A stretch of DNA of 15,126 nt from Rhynchonema sp. JSB1_4 (GCA_030248065.1 JASAMV010000590.1:1-15126), one strand, 5' to 3'; counted from the first letter of the stretch, positions 1 through 8,283 are shown. Translations and numbers: made by a program. The notes: a model not told the origin generated them from the sequence alone.

Positions 1-201
1 CATGTGCTATGAATGTGTTCCTTGTTTCGTGCTCGAACTGTCAAGCTGCCTCAGTACCAATGGCAGAGTGGTATTCGAGAGTATCGTAAAAAACGACGAT
101 GCGCCGAAAAAATTCCGAGAAAAACTCGTTTGAACTTGGATTTGCTAGTTTAACAAATTTAGTACGTTTTGGTTGCTCATTTTTACCAAGAGTGAAGGAT
201 G
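1..201. other. No supported gene
   Basis: I see no coding signal in this stretch. The reading frames that stay open here overlap the hairpin repeat to the right, have no recognisable domain and are not supported by splice signals. Confidence 0.4.
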
Positions 202-471
202 GATGTCTAAGAAACTCATGCGAAAAAGCATAAAACAGGCTAAAAATTGGAAGCCAGGGTATTTCGGACACGGGGAATCCGGAAATGACCTTAATGCTTG
301 AGTCCGAGGAATATGGCCCGTCAAATTTTGGCCCAACGGCCCTGCGATTTCGTGGACCCAAAACGTACTGGCCATAAACAAAGCGTATTTTCGGATTCCC
401 CATGTCCGAAAAACCCACCTACCCAATTTTTAACCGATTTGAATTTTTTCGTACCAGTTTTCCACACGTCG
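202..471. repeat. Imperfect inverted repeat (MITE-like hairpin)
   Basis: Bases 263-285 pair with 389-410 with two mismatches over 22 bases (the shared core includes GGGGAATCCG). The similarity continues outward through TAAAAATTGG at 241-250, matched by CCAATTTTTA at 422-431, and more weakly through a GCGAAAAA-like block toward 202 and 471. About 100 bases separate the arms. This is the shape of a small non-autonomous DNA transposon or a foldback remnant. I found no clear target-site duplication, so the outer limits are approximate. Confidence 0.55.
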
Positions 472-887
472 TCGTTATCCTTGTGTAGCTACTTTTGGAC
501 CACACTACACACTCGTATTATGAAGACTGGTCATGCGCTTGTGGTGTGATTCGCACCGTGTACCGACCGACTAATGAAATCGCATTCCCAAACAAAAATG
601 CTCCATCGTTGAATTGTTATGTAGCTTCACCAGCGGTCAGATCTATCGTTGTATTTTGGACCACTAATTCTGACCGGCGCAAATGTTGCTCATCGTGAAG
701 AAGAGCGCAACGATTTTGACGCTGGTCGCAATTACAGCTACAAAAACACTCGCAACATTATCAACATTGCATCTCAGTTTCATCCAACTACTGTGCGAAC
801 TCGACAACACATAATGAACAATTTAATGGCAAACAATCGCTCATTTTGTCGTCGGAAAAGCTTTCCCTGGTCCCCAGCGGTGGCAGA
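472..887. other. Intergenic; possible copy of a dispersed repeat
   Basis: No gene is supported here. Bases 652-676 (TTTTGGACCAC, then TCTGACCGGCGCAA) resemble a motif that recurs at 6180-6213 and 14848-14880. A reversed ACGCTGGTC core lies at 720-728. A short minus-strand stretch near 784-825 has a CxxC and FAQ pattern recalling a zinc finger, but it is too short to call. Confidence 0.35.
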
Positions 888-1107
888 AAGTCACATTGAG
901 TGCATTTATGTGGTCTGACATTTGTGTGTACACGTTCGTGATGTTTGCGAAGTCCTTGCGGTTGTTTGAAAGCAGCACAACATAGCGAACATGTGAATGC
1001 TCGTTTGTCGGAGTGAATGATGTTCCAAATTGCGAGCAGTGTTGAATGACTTTGAACACAGAGTGCATTTGAATGGTCGTTCGTTGGTGTGAACAAGTGA
1101 ATCCCTC
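888..1107 (-). pseudogene. Decayed 3' zinc-finger tail of the left paralogue
   Basis: Downstream of the stop codon of the left zinc-finger gene, finger-coding sequence continues in other frames. Around 1015-1098 there is an HTNERPFKC linker followed by a CTLCSKSF finger start. Around 888-1015 one geometrically complete finger (C-x2-C-x12-H-x4-H, with core AAFKQPQGLRKHH) is followed by HTNVRPHKCTQC, the start of another. The two pieces are not in one frame with each other or with the main reading frame, so at least two frameshifting changes separate them from the gene. The matching tail of the right paralogue is in frame but carries a stop codon. I infer that the ancestral gene had about eight or nine fingers and that this tail is no longer translated as fingers. 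Confidence 0.6.
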
Positions 1108-1692
1108 TTAAGATAGCCATTCGTTGTGTAGCGGTTTGCACGTGAACAAAACGACGGAACGAGGGGTTCCGTGTTGGATTCGTCGATGTTGCTTCAAGTT
1201 GCTAGAGTGAGCGAATTCGAGGCCGCATTCGATGCATTTGAATGGTTTGCATCCAGAATGAATGCGAATGTGTATGTTGAGGACGCGCGTTTGTTTGAAT
1301 GTGGCACCACATTGGTTGCATTTGTATGGTCGCCGTTTGGAATGAATGACAGAATGCATTTTCACCTCATATTTTGACTTGAATGACTTCGAGCACACGG
1401 AGCAATCGAAGTCACGTTGTTGAGAGTGAGTTGTTCGCTGGTGACGTTCTACGTTTGTTTTGCTCTTGAAACACACGCCACACGTGGCACATTCGAATGG
1501 TCGGTCGTCGGTGTGAACATTGAGGACGTGTTGTTTGAGAGTGCTTTTATCAGTGAATGCCACACCACAAGTTGAGCATTTGAATGGTCGGTGGTCGATG
1601 TGAACCACGAGCGTGTGGCGTGTCAGATGGCTCTTCCGAGTGTATGTCGCAGTGCATATTGTGCATTTGAATGGACGGAGATTGGTAGACAT
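1108..1692 (-). CDS. C2H2 zinc-finger protein, left paralogue (six fingers)
   Basis: This 194-residue frame is almost entirely tandem C2H2 fingers. Zinc ligands are C10/C13/H26/H31, C39/C42/H55/H60, C68/C71/H84/H89, C97/C100/H113/H117, C125/C128/H141/H145 and C153/C156/H169/H174. Linkers are of the HTDDRPF, HSKRRPY and HSGCKPF type rather than canonical TGEKP. The family normally binds DNA, sometimes RNA, in the nucleus; the target is unknown. I chose the ATG at 1692 because the right paralogue has an ATG at the equivalent place, just before LRPF, and sequence upstream is not open in this frame. No BTB, KRAB or ZAD domain is visible, so an upstream exon is possible. The last ~14 residues (from about 181) are frameshifted relative to the paralogue, where a seventh finger should be. 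It is probably a real but 3'-truncated gene; a recent pseudogene is the alternative. Confidence 0.72.
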   Translation of the reverse strand: MSTNLRPFKCTICTATYTRKSHLTRHTLVVHIDHRPFKCSTCGVAFTDKSTLKQHVLNVHTDDRPFECATCGVCFKSKTNVERHQRTTHSQQRDFDCSVCSKSFKSKYEVKMHSVIHSKRRPYKCNQCGATFKQTRVLNIHIRIHSGCKPFKCIECGLEFAHSSNLKQHRRIQHGTPRSVVLFTCKPLHNEWLS

Positions 1693-1795
1693 TGCTCCAC
1701 ACCTGACGCGCAGGATAAAACATGAAGTGAGATCGTCGGATGCGCTCCAATATCAATTTTAAAAAAGATGATCACGAGAAGTGAATAGAAACAAA

Positions 1796-1945
1796 AGAAT
1801 TGAACACAGCAAGAGCAAGCAGCCAACGAGGCATCAGCATTTTGCAATTAAACATCTTCTCTGTGTTGCTGGGCTCGCCTTGCGTGCGTGTTGAATTGGC
1901 GCGCATTTGAAAATAGCAGGAAAACTAACACAGAAGCAAAGCAAA
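1796..1945 (-). repeat. Duplicated upstream block of the left zinc-finger unit
   Basis: This block aligns by eye with 3357-3521, at the same distance upstream of the other zinc-finger start. Shared segments include AGAGCAAGCAGCCA, CATCTTCTC followed by GTGTTGCTG, and GCGCATTTGAAAAT. It shows that the duplicated unit extends about 250 bases beyond the coding part and may include a promoter or 5' untranslated region. Homology stops near 1945. Confidence 0.6.
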
Positions 1946-1946
1946 C

Positions 1947-1979
1947 AGATTCTGTGCACTTGAATGGACGAGTGATGTG
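1947..1979 (-). pseudogene. Zinc-finger linker fragment
   Basis: On the minus strand these bases read HITRPFKCTES, matching the linker and first cysteine of a finger (compare HIDHRPFKCST in the left gene). The second cysteine and histidines are absent. It may be a remnant of a further unit of the array or chance, and it sits right where the homology between the two zinc-finger units stops. Confidence 0.3.
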
Positions 1980-2100
1980 TTTCATATTTGCAGACCTGCA
2001 CTGCAATTTGCTGGGATCAAGCAATTTTTTTAAATTTCGTTGTGACAAAAGTCAGCAAATATAATGTCAAATGAAACAAAACAAACGTTAAGATGACGTT

Positions 2101-2256
2101 TGAAAAAAGTGCCAATTATTTGCCTCGAAAAAGGCCATTTTTGGACATTTCAGCCCATTTTGGGCAACTCTTTTATTAAAAAAAAGCAAAATCTGAGCTT
2201 CAAAAAAATTTTCTTTCAAATTTTTTAGTCAACAACTTTTTTTTGAAACAACCCTG
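2101..2256 (-). mobile_element. hAT-like MITE fragment, CAGGGTTG end at 2256
   Basis: Read on the minus strand, it begins CAGGGTTGTTTCAAAAAA and continues through CTCAGATTT, TTTAATAAAA, CTTTTTCGAGGCAAA and TTGGCAC. The same blocks, in the same order, occur on the plus strand at 6524-6648 in a complete element. This copy holds about 20-30 extra bases in the middle (around GCCCAAAATGGGC) that the other lacks. I could not find its second end or a target duplication, so it is probably truncated. It lies between the two zinc-finger units. Confidence 0.7.
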
Positions 2257-2516
2257 GATAACAGGGAATACCAAAAAAGCAAAACAAACAAAACTGACGT
2301 AGCTCAGCAAGCAGGTCCGAAGTGAAAGCAAAGTATAAACAGAAGATAAAACCAATGTTCAAGTCACTATTCAAAATGAAATAAACAAAAAGCAAGCATC
2401 GTCAGGTCACAATTTCATAGATTAGTGATAAGCAAGGGAGAGAAATTATGCCTGTCTTTGTCGAACTTGTCTTTCCAATTCAGCACAAATAACCGAGAGT
2501 GAGCACATCGAGCGTG
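2257..2516. other. Intergenic, A-rich, nothing recognised
   Basis: A-rich sequence between the hAT-like fragment and the decayed tail of the right zinc-finger gene. No frame with domain character and no repeat structure is seen. Confidence 0.4.
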
Positions 2517-2669
2517 TTATGGTCTAACATCTGAATGAATTTGCTTGTGATGGTTACCGAGTCCGTTTGGTTGTTTGAATGCAGCACCACATTGTGACCA
2601 TTTGAGCGGTCGTTGATCGGAATGAATGAACATGTGTTCACGCAGCTCCAAAGCAACATTGAACGATTT
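2517..2669 (-). pseudogene. Decayed 3' zinc-finger tail of the right paralogue
   Basis: This is in the same frame as the right zinc-finger gene, directly after its TAA stop at 2670-2672. Translation resumes as KSFNVALELREH, then HSDQRPLKWSQCGAAFKQ, then HSDVRP before another stop at 2517-2519. The stop replaces a residue between the finger's second cysteine and KSF. The following finger has W where its first zinc-binding cysteine should be, so both have lost function. The layout matches the out-of-frame tail at 888-1107, but the inactivating changes differ, which implies independent decay after duplication. Confidence 0.65.
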
Positions 2670-3233
2670 TTAACACAAAGATAAGTTGAGCGGTCGTTGA
2701 TTTGTGTGCATCCTTCTCTCATGTGCTCTAAGGTTGCTATTAGTTGTGTACGATTTTGAACAGAGAACGCAAACGTACAAGACAGAACGACAAGTTCCGT
2801 GTTGGGTTTGTTGATGCTGTTTCAAGTGGCCAGCTTGTGCGAATGCGTGGTCGCATTCGCTGCATTTGAATGGTTTGAATCCAGAGTGAATGCCACTGTG
2901 TGTGTCCAAGACGAACTTTTGTTTGAAGGCAGCACCACATTGATTGCATTTGTGTGGTCTTTGGTTGGAATGACTGACAGAATGTACTCTCAGTCTATGT
3001 TTTGATGCGAATGGTTTTGAGCACGCGGAACACCGAAAGCGCCGTCGTTGTGAGTGAATTGTGCGCTGGTGACCTTCTGCGTCGCGTTTCGTCTTAAAAC
3101 ACGCGCCACACGTGGCACACTCAAATTGTCGGTTGTCGGTGTGTGCTGAGACGACGTGCCGTTTGAGGCCGCCGTTTTCGGTGAACAAAGCACAACAGAT
3201 TGTGCATGTGAACGGACGGAGATCGTTGTTCAT
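2670..3233 (-). CDS. C2H2 zinc-finger protein, right paralogue (six fingers)
   Basis: A 187-residue frame from the ATG at 3233. Zinc ligands are C10/C13/H26/H31, C39/C42/H55/H60, C68/C71/H84/H88, C96/C99/H112/H116, C124/C127/H140/H145 and C155/C158/H171/H176. Fingers 2-5 correspond to fingers 3-6 of the left gene. Finger 1 looks like a fusion of the left gene's fingers 1 and 2, implying loss of one 29-residue module. Finger 6 has no intact counterpart on the left. The frame stays open upstream to 3521, but that extension is not conserved in the left unit, so I start at 3233. A TTTTTCAATTCAAG acceptor-like site just upstream of the start would allow a 5' exon. The protein ends in the first part of a seventh finger. 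A nuclear nucleic-acid-binding role is expected from the family; the target is unknown. Confidence 0.7.
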   Translation of the reverse strand: MNNDLRPFTCTICCALFTENGGLKRHVVSAHTDNRQFECATCGACFKTKRDAEGHQRTIHSQRRRFRCSACSKPFASKHRLRVHSVSHSNQRPHKCNQCGAAFKQKFVLDTHSGIHSGFKPFKCSECDHAFAQAGHLKQHQQTQHGTCRSVLYVCVLCSKSYTTNSNLRAHERRMHTNQRPLNLSLC

Positions 3234-3356
3234 CGTTGCTCCACACCCGGAATGCGCGTCGGACAAAACTTGAATTGAAAAACGGCAATTATTTGTGAAG
3301 ATGAAATAAAAATGGAAAAACATGAGGAGGTGCATGAAAATCTGAAGCGCCGATGA

Positions 3357-3521
3357 CAAATGAGCACAGCCACAGCCAGAGCAAGCAGCCATCAAGGCAT
3401 CATATGCATTGCATTGCAACATCTTCTCGGTGTTGCTGCGCTCGCCTTGCGCGCGCGCGTTTTGAATTGACACGCGCATTTGAAAATCGCAAGAAAGCCG
3501 AACTTCGCGCGCGCAAAGCAA
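3357..3521 (-). repeat. Duplicated upstream block of the right zinc-finger unit
   Basis: This is the counterpart of 1796-1945. It is richer in GCGCGC than the left copy, with alternating CG runs around 3448-3458 and 3507-3514. It marks the 5' limit of the ~1-kb duplicated zinc-finger unit. Confidence 0.6.
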
Positions 3522-4009
3522 ACCCTACCAACAAAATCGAACGTTGGCGTCCCCTGCAGCAGGTACGCAACGCCCAGTGTCCCACAGTGGGAGCAGAAAA
3601 AATTAATTAGAAACGACCAGGTGAGGCAAACAACAAAACTAAACTCAGCCCCTGATACAACCCCAAAATTCAGACTTATACATTGTACCTGGCAGCACAT
3701 GCAGCGTTTTGGTGCGCATGCCCTGGTGTTCAATTTCTCTGGGCTGAAGTTCATCGACTGTACGACATAAAGGACAATGTGTCACTTGGACAATGTTGAT
3801 TTATTCAACACAACGACAAGGAAAACAAACGGAATGACAGTGGTACATACCTGACGCCGAAGGCACGTCGACTTTCAAATCCCCAAAATCGCGCAAACCT
3901 CCGTATGATTGCTGTTTCAGCTAAATTTTCAGACGAAATTCAAAAAAGCACCTTTTTACTTATCTTGCAGTATTATGAGAACAAAAACACGATTTTTCGG
4001 ACCTCTGTC
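3522..4009. other. Intergenic; no gene supported
   Basis: Short open frames on both strands here lack domain character and conflict with one another. No repeat structure or RNA gene was recognised. Confidence 0.4.
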
Positions 4010-5676
4010 TGTGCCCAAGGACTGCACCGCGCTTGCCTCGCCGTGTTTGCGGCAGCTGTTTGAGGTTCGCTACCGAAAATTTTCTTTGGCTGCAGCACGT
4101 ACCACCGAACCAAATCAGCGTTGAGCTAGTGCAGATGAGACGCTAGGCCGGTCTCACATAGCACGCGGGTGAGCGGGTTAGCGGATTAGCGAGCGAGATG
4201 CGCCCGCTTTTTGCTCTCACAACCTAAAAAGCGGATTAGCCGGTTTGATGGTTAGTGGACGAGCGAAATTTCCCGCCCGCTAACCCGCTAATCCGCTCCC
4301 GCCTGTGCTCTCACAATGTTATGTAAATTCGCGGGTTAGCGGGTCCGCAAAACGCTTTTTACGATTAGGACTGGTTCAATTTTTTTTGCTTGTCAGCAAT
4401 GGAGGCGCATGTTCAGAAGCTTATAATTTGGTTCCAAAACATGATCAGAGCATTAAAATGTGCTCCCGTAGGTAATCAAACATGCTGCTTTCATTGAAGA
4501 CATTTTTGTAACTGATGGACGCTTAGAAACAGTCTTTCCTGTCATTATCTATGAATTTTCGTGTCCAGGTTTGACCGATGAATGATTATCAGCATATTTC
4601 TAAAAATTTGTTATGAAAATAAGCAAAAGAACGGAAGTTGCCGTTGAAGACCCGAAGAACCTTGACACAGCAAGGTGCGACTCCGCGTAATGCTACGGCT
4701 GCTATTGTTTCTGAGTGAACCAAAAACTTTGAAGCGCTGCATTCGTGGTTCACTACAAGGAACTAAGCGCCTCTTAACAAGAAGTGTTTTCATTTATGAT
4801 GAAGGCAACATGGTAGTATGTACAGTCTACCCTTTATATAGTGACGCGATCGTCACATGCGTTTCTGTGAACTTACATTCGCTATGCAGAGCAGTACGCT
4901 GGAGGTTAACGGCAAATTGGGAACAAACTGTCGTTCACTACAGATTCACTAGGTGGAGGTTCACTACAGAGTGGGTCGGCTGTACCTACAATGACACGGG
5001 TACATGGGTATCGTAACAGGTACTGGTTGGTAGATATAGCAAGGTACAGTATCAGAGGCACGGCCAGCACTGTGCCTGTGGAACTTTATCGGACAACATG
5101 GCTGAGGGGCGTTATTCTGTGTTTTGTGCCGGACGATTGGACAAAGCCGGTTTGGGCAAGACCACTTTGAGCAAGTGAAAAAGAGCAGCGCCCGTGCGCC
5201 TTTCTGTCATCCTGTTCTTCTGGGTAGCAAACTGTTCCATAATTTATACATCTCATTCTTAAGTACTACATGCAGTTCCAGAGAACTTGGGCAAGCGGAT
5301 AAATAAAATAAATACTGGTGAACTAAACAAAATGGATGACCTGGAGTTGCACCCGCATTTCTGCCTCCGCGTACATTGTGAGAGCAACTGCGGGTTGCTG
5401 ATTAGCGGATCAGCGTGTTATCGGATTAGCGGGCGGCTTATGGGCAGACCCGCTAATCCGCTTTTCCAATTTTGCATGTGGGAGCAAAAGCGGGCGTGAA
5501 AAGCGGGTCCGCTAATCCGCAACCGCTAATCCGCTACCCGCTAACCCGCTACATTATGAGACCGGCATTAGCGCAACGCTGATTGGTTCCTTTTTAAGTG
5601 CAACTGCCAAATAAATTGCTTCGGTGAACCGCAAACCACAAGTGAGGCCAGGCGGTGCGGTCCTTGGATATACAGC
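4010..5676. mobile_element. Foldback-like DNA element with long modular inverted arms
   Basis: The left arm (about 4010-4370) and right arm (about 5380-5676) are inverted, diverged copies. From outside inward both carry CCAAGGAC then GCACCGC, ACCGAA, GAACC then AATCAGCGTTG, and CCGGTCTCA. Then come three modules, each a (G)CTCTCACA-like word followed by GCGGGTTAGCGG or GCGGATTAGC blocks. On the left the words fall at about 4149, 4215 and 4308; on the right, in reverse, at about 5552, 5477 and 5375. The left arm has a ~14-base insertion near 4132-4146. The ~1-kb centre shows no transposase. I found no target duplication, so the superfamily is undetermined. Confidence 0.7.
4371..5379. other. 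Interior of the foldback-like element, no coding call
   Basis: Open frames of up to 113 codons occur but have no recognisable domain. Small repeats are visible: GTTCACTAC occurs at about 4749, 4933 and 4957, the later two near GGTGGAGGTTCACTAC, and a small hairpin GTGACG-CGAT-CGTCAC lies near 4842-4857. I interpret this as non-autonomous transposon filler. Confidence 0.4.
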
Positions 5677-6345
5677 GTGATTCAAAAGTAATATCAATTT
5701 GGTTGCTGTTGTGGCTCTAGTGAGCAGAGACATGTTAAATCTAATGGATTTACTGCTCATTCGAACCGCCTGGAAATTCTGCGTGCAACTAATGCCATCA
5801 AATTATCTTCGATCTAGTTATCTGACGGTTCACGCATGGTTTTTACAGTCCACTCGGACTTCGTCTTGATGACTTCAACAATTAAGGGTATTTCGAAGTT
5901 TATTGAAGGTCTTAATTTCGACCAGCGTAAGAGTCCTTTATTTATCATCCAGGAGCAACTTTCACGCCGATCAAAATCACAACTATGCATCTAAAACTCA
6001 AAATATACTCAATTCAAACAAATCGCCAAGACCACCTGCACCATCCGCGTACCAAGCTTCATGATGATCCTGGTGTGAGGGGGCTATGTAGATTTCTTTC
6101 CAAACCCGCAAACCGCAACCGCGTCTGCTTGGCAGCGCCCTAACATGCCTGTATCATGATCAAGTCGGCTGCATTTGTATTTGTGGACCACCAATTTTGA
6201 CCAGCGTAACAGTGCTGCATTCAATTTCAGTTTTAGAATATATGAGTGCGCAGTTGTTAGTGCCACTTGGTGGTTAGGCAATTAATGTTATGTTTCACGA
6301 TCTTTCACACCAATGACGACATCATATTATGCGTGCCGACTTATT
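5677..6345. other. Intergenic with two copies of a GACCAGCGTAA repeat
   Basis: No gene is supported. Two copies of the same short motif sit here: GACCAGCGTAAGAGTCC at 5920-5936 and GACCAGCGTAACAGTG at 6199-6214. The second is preceded by TTGTGGACCACCAATTTT. The same arrangement recurs at 14848-14880. Confidence 0.45.
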
Positions 6346-6510
6346 CCGCGACTTTTCGGGCCCCCAAAGTTCAGGCCCGACCTTTTCAGGTCGAGTTTTT
6401 CAGGCCCGGCCGATTCAGGCCCAGCATATTTGACCCATTTATAGGCTTAGGCTCCAGCCGAACCTGAATCGGCCGGGCCTGAACCTGTGCCCCGGGACTG
6501 AACCGTCGCA
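6346..6510. repeat. Nested stem-loop repeat (TTCAGGCCCG-rich)
   Basis: A perfect 21-base inverted repeat pairs 6399-6419 with 6463-6483 across a 43-base loop. Further out, a block near 6347-6381 (GCGACTTTTCGGGCC, TTCAGGCCCGACC) matches the reverse complement of about 6473-6509, so one side carries the motif twice. It looks like a small foldback or MITE. It ends a few bases before the target duplication of the next element. Confidence 0.6.
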
Positions 6511-6515
6511 CAATA

Positions 6516-6523
6516 GTACCGAC
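6516..6523. other. Target-site duplication, left copy (GTACCGAC)
   Basis: This is the eight bases immediately before the CAGGGTTG end of the hAT-type element. They are repeated exactly after its right end. Confidence 0.85.
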
Positions 6524-7171
6524 CAGGGTTGTTTCAAAAAAGTTGTTAATTAATAAAAATTAAAAAAAAATTTTTTGAAACTCAGATTTCGCTTTTTTTA
6601 ATAAAAAATGTCCTTTTTCGAGGCAAAAAAATTGGCACTTTTTTTCTGTGGACGGGACAATTTTTCCAAAATAGTCGCGCCTTGCCCCCAAATCCGTACA
6701 GGGATGCGCGGGGCTGGTCTTTTATAGTGATGTGGCACCGATAATGTACTACTGCATGCTACTACACATGTATATATGCAAGTCTGGTGCAAAACCGAGC
6801 GCGCAAAGTCGATCTGACACGCAAGATTTGGGCTGTAATCGATATTTTGATGGTCGTATATCAGTTTTAGGCATTAGATGCATTAAAATACGTTGTACGG
6901 CATGCTACAATACATTAGAGTAACATCGTTAGTCAACATCAACCTCAGACTGGTGTAAGACCATAGGATCTGTACAATACTACCGCGTGTCACCACGCAA
7001 GTTGGGTCTCAGGCGAAAATTTTTCAATTTTTGAAAAATAGGTTGTATCGATTTCATTTATCCTGAAACGTCGTTTGCAACACTTTTTCTAATAAAAAAA
7101 TTTTCGTCAAAAAAAACAAAAAAAATTTTTTTAAAAAAGCTCGTTAACTAAAAAATTTTTTTGCAACCCTG
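6524..7171 (+). mobile_element. Non-autonomous hAT element, 648 bp, complete
   Basis: It starts CAGGGTTGTTTC and ends TTGCAACCCTG, giving terminal inverted repeats CAGGGTTG, the typical hAT form (CAGGG-like ends). It is bounded by an exact 8-bp duplication, GTACCGAC, the length expected for hAT insertion. The subterminal regions are long A and T runs, and the interior has no transposase frame, so an autonomous partner would have supplied the enzyme. The left ~125 bases match 2101-2256 in inverse orientation. The perfect duplication suggests a fairly recent insertion. Confidence 0.88.
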
Positions 7172-7179
7172 GTACCGAC
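7172..7179. other. Target-site duplication, right copy (GTACCGAC)
   Basis: This is an exact copy of 6516-6523, directly after the element's CAACCCTG end. Confidence 0.85.
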
Positions 7180-7997
7180 TGTCTGTATGAATCCTATGCA
7201 TGAATACAGTTTATTTGTTACAAAGTGCTGATCCCCTGTGTATCACGCTATTTTGATACTTTTATTTCATTACATTCAGGTTTTATCAGGATTCACTGCT
7301 GATTAAGCAAACAGTTAGTGGGCGGATTCTAGCTTCTATTTTTATGAATGAATAAAATGAATGTCAACAGAAACCATAAGCCGCGCGCGCGCACTACAGC
7401 TGATTAAACATGCCCATTTCCGACACAATGAACAAGAAGAGTGTTTTGTTGAGTGCCCCGTTCACGTGACGGGCATGTATGAAAAACAGAAATAACACTC
7501 GACTTGAACACCTGGGGATTAAATTAAAATTAACGCGCACTAAACAGGAAAAATTAAAAAGATAGAACTTGAGATTTCACGGTTACAAAATGGATGGACG
7601 ATCTACTTAATGCTTGTCTGCGAACAGGCCATTAATTGAATTATGCAGTATTGTCTGTGTGAACAAACGGGAATATAACATTACATAGAGGGTTTGAAAC
7701 ATCGGTGCAGAAATTAAACGCTGTTAAAGGGAATGGTTTCATTTTGTGCACTTTTGGTACCTGTTATTTTTTTCAGAATTTTTTTAATTTTGCTATTCGG
7801 GATGATGATTGAATTTGTTTGATGGACCTTTTGTCCTTTTCCTATTGAACCTATTGTGACCAACTTTGTGTTGCGATTTTGCTGCGTTCAGTGTCTTTTT
7901 GATTTGATGAATTTCCAGCAATTTAAGTTTATCATCAAAAGTTACTCTTCTATTTTGTTTTTCATTTCTTTTCACTCTATGTTCGTCTCAAATACAA
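7180..7997. other. Intergenic; weak Lys-rich minus-strand frame only
   Basis: No supported gene. A minus-strand frame at 7793-7975 encodes a 60-residue Lys/Arg-rich peptide (residues near the middle include DDKLKLLEIHQIKK) with no recognised domain and no splice support. A short (CG)n run lies near 7382-7391. The left arm of the integrase palindrome begins at the right edge. Confidence 0.4.
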
Positions 7998-8197
7998 CAT
8001 AATGCGCGTGTATAGCCTGTGGGCTATAAAGAGAAATGACTGTGGCGAAACTATCTGATGCGCTTATATGCAAAGTGGGCTTGGCGTTTGTTGAGATCAG
8101 GTGATTGAAAGTTGCTGCCCTGAATAGAATAACAATGAGATATGTGGGCGATGTATTGCTGTATTGTAGTGTTGTTAGTTCTTCGTTTGGGTTGTTT
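7998..8197 (+). repeat. Left arm of ~190-bp inverted repeat
   Basis: It matches the reverse complement of 8971-9163 with only a few differences. Inside the aligned part I count a single C/T change near 8119 and a few changes plus a short indel at the outer tip. A TATAAAG word reading inward is present at 8025-8031 and mirrored in the right arm. I found no target duplication outside the arms. Confidence 0.85.
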
Positions 8198-8283
8198 TCA
8201 TTCGTTCAAATACTTACTGGACCAAGTGCAGGACCAATTATACAGCACACGAACTGCAAATCGCTCACGACGTTGCACTCTAA

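Noticed and set aside
1171..1377. A plus-strand frame antisense to the left zinc-finger gene, with a similar one at 2799-3005.
   Set aside because: Both are antisense shadows. They resemble each other only because the zinc-finger sequences beneath them are paralogous.
2249..2272. A stretch near GGATAACAGGGAAT resembling a homing endonuclease site.
   Set aside because: Only part of the 18-base I-SceI site matches, and the left part is explained by the CAACCCTG end of the hAT-like fragment.
3234..3521. An N-terminal extension of the right zinc-finger protein up to 3521.
   Set aside because: The frame is open, but the homologous upstream region of the left paralogue is not open in the matching frame and no known domain appears, so it is more likely untranslated or intronic.
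4160..4352. TTAGCGG-type repeats as possible interstitial telomere sequence.
   Set aside because: The units are irregular, occur in both orientations and are mirrored in the right arm of one element, which fits transposon arms rather than a telomere array.
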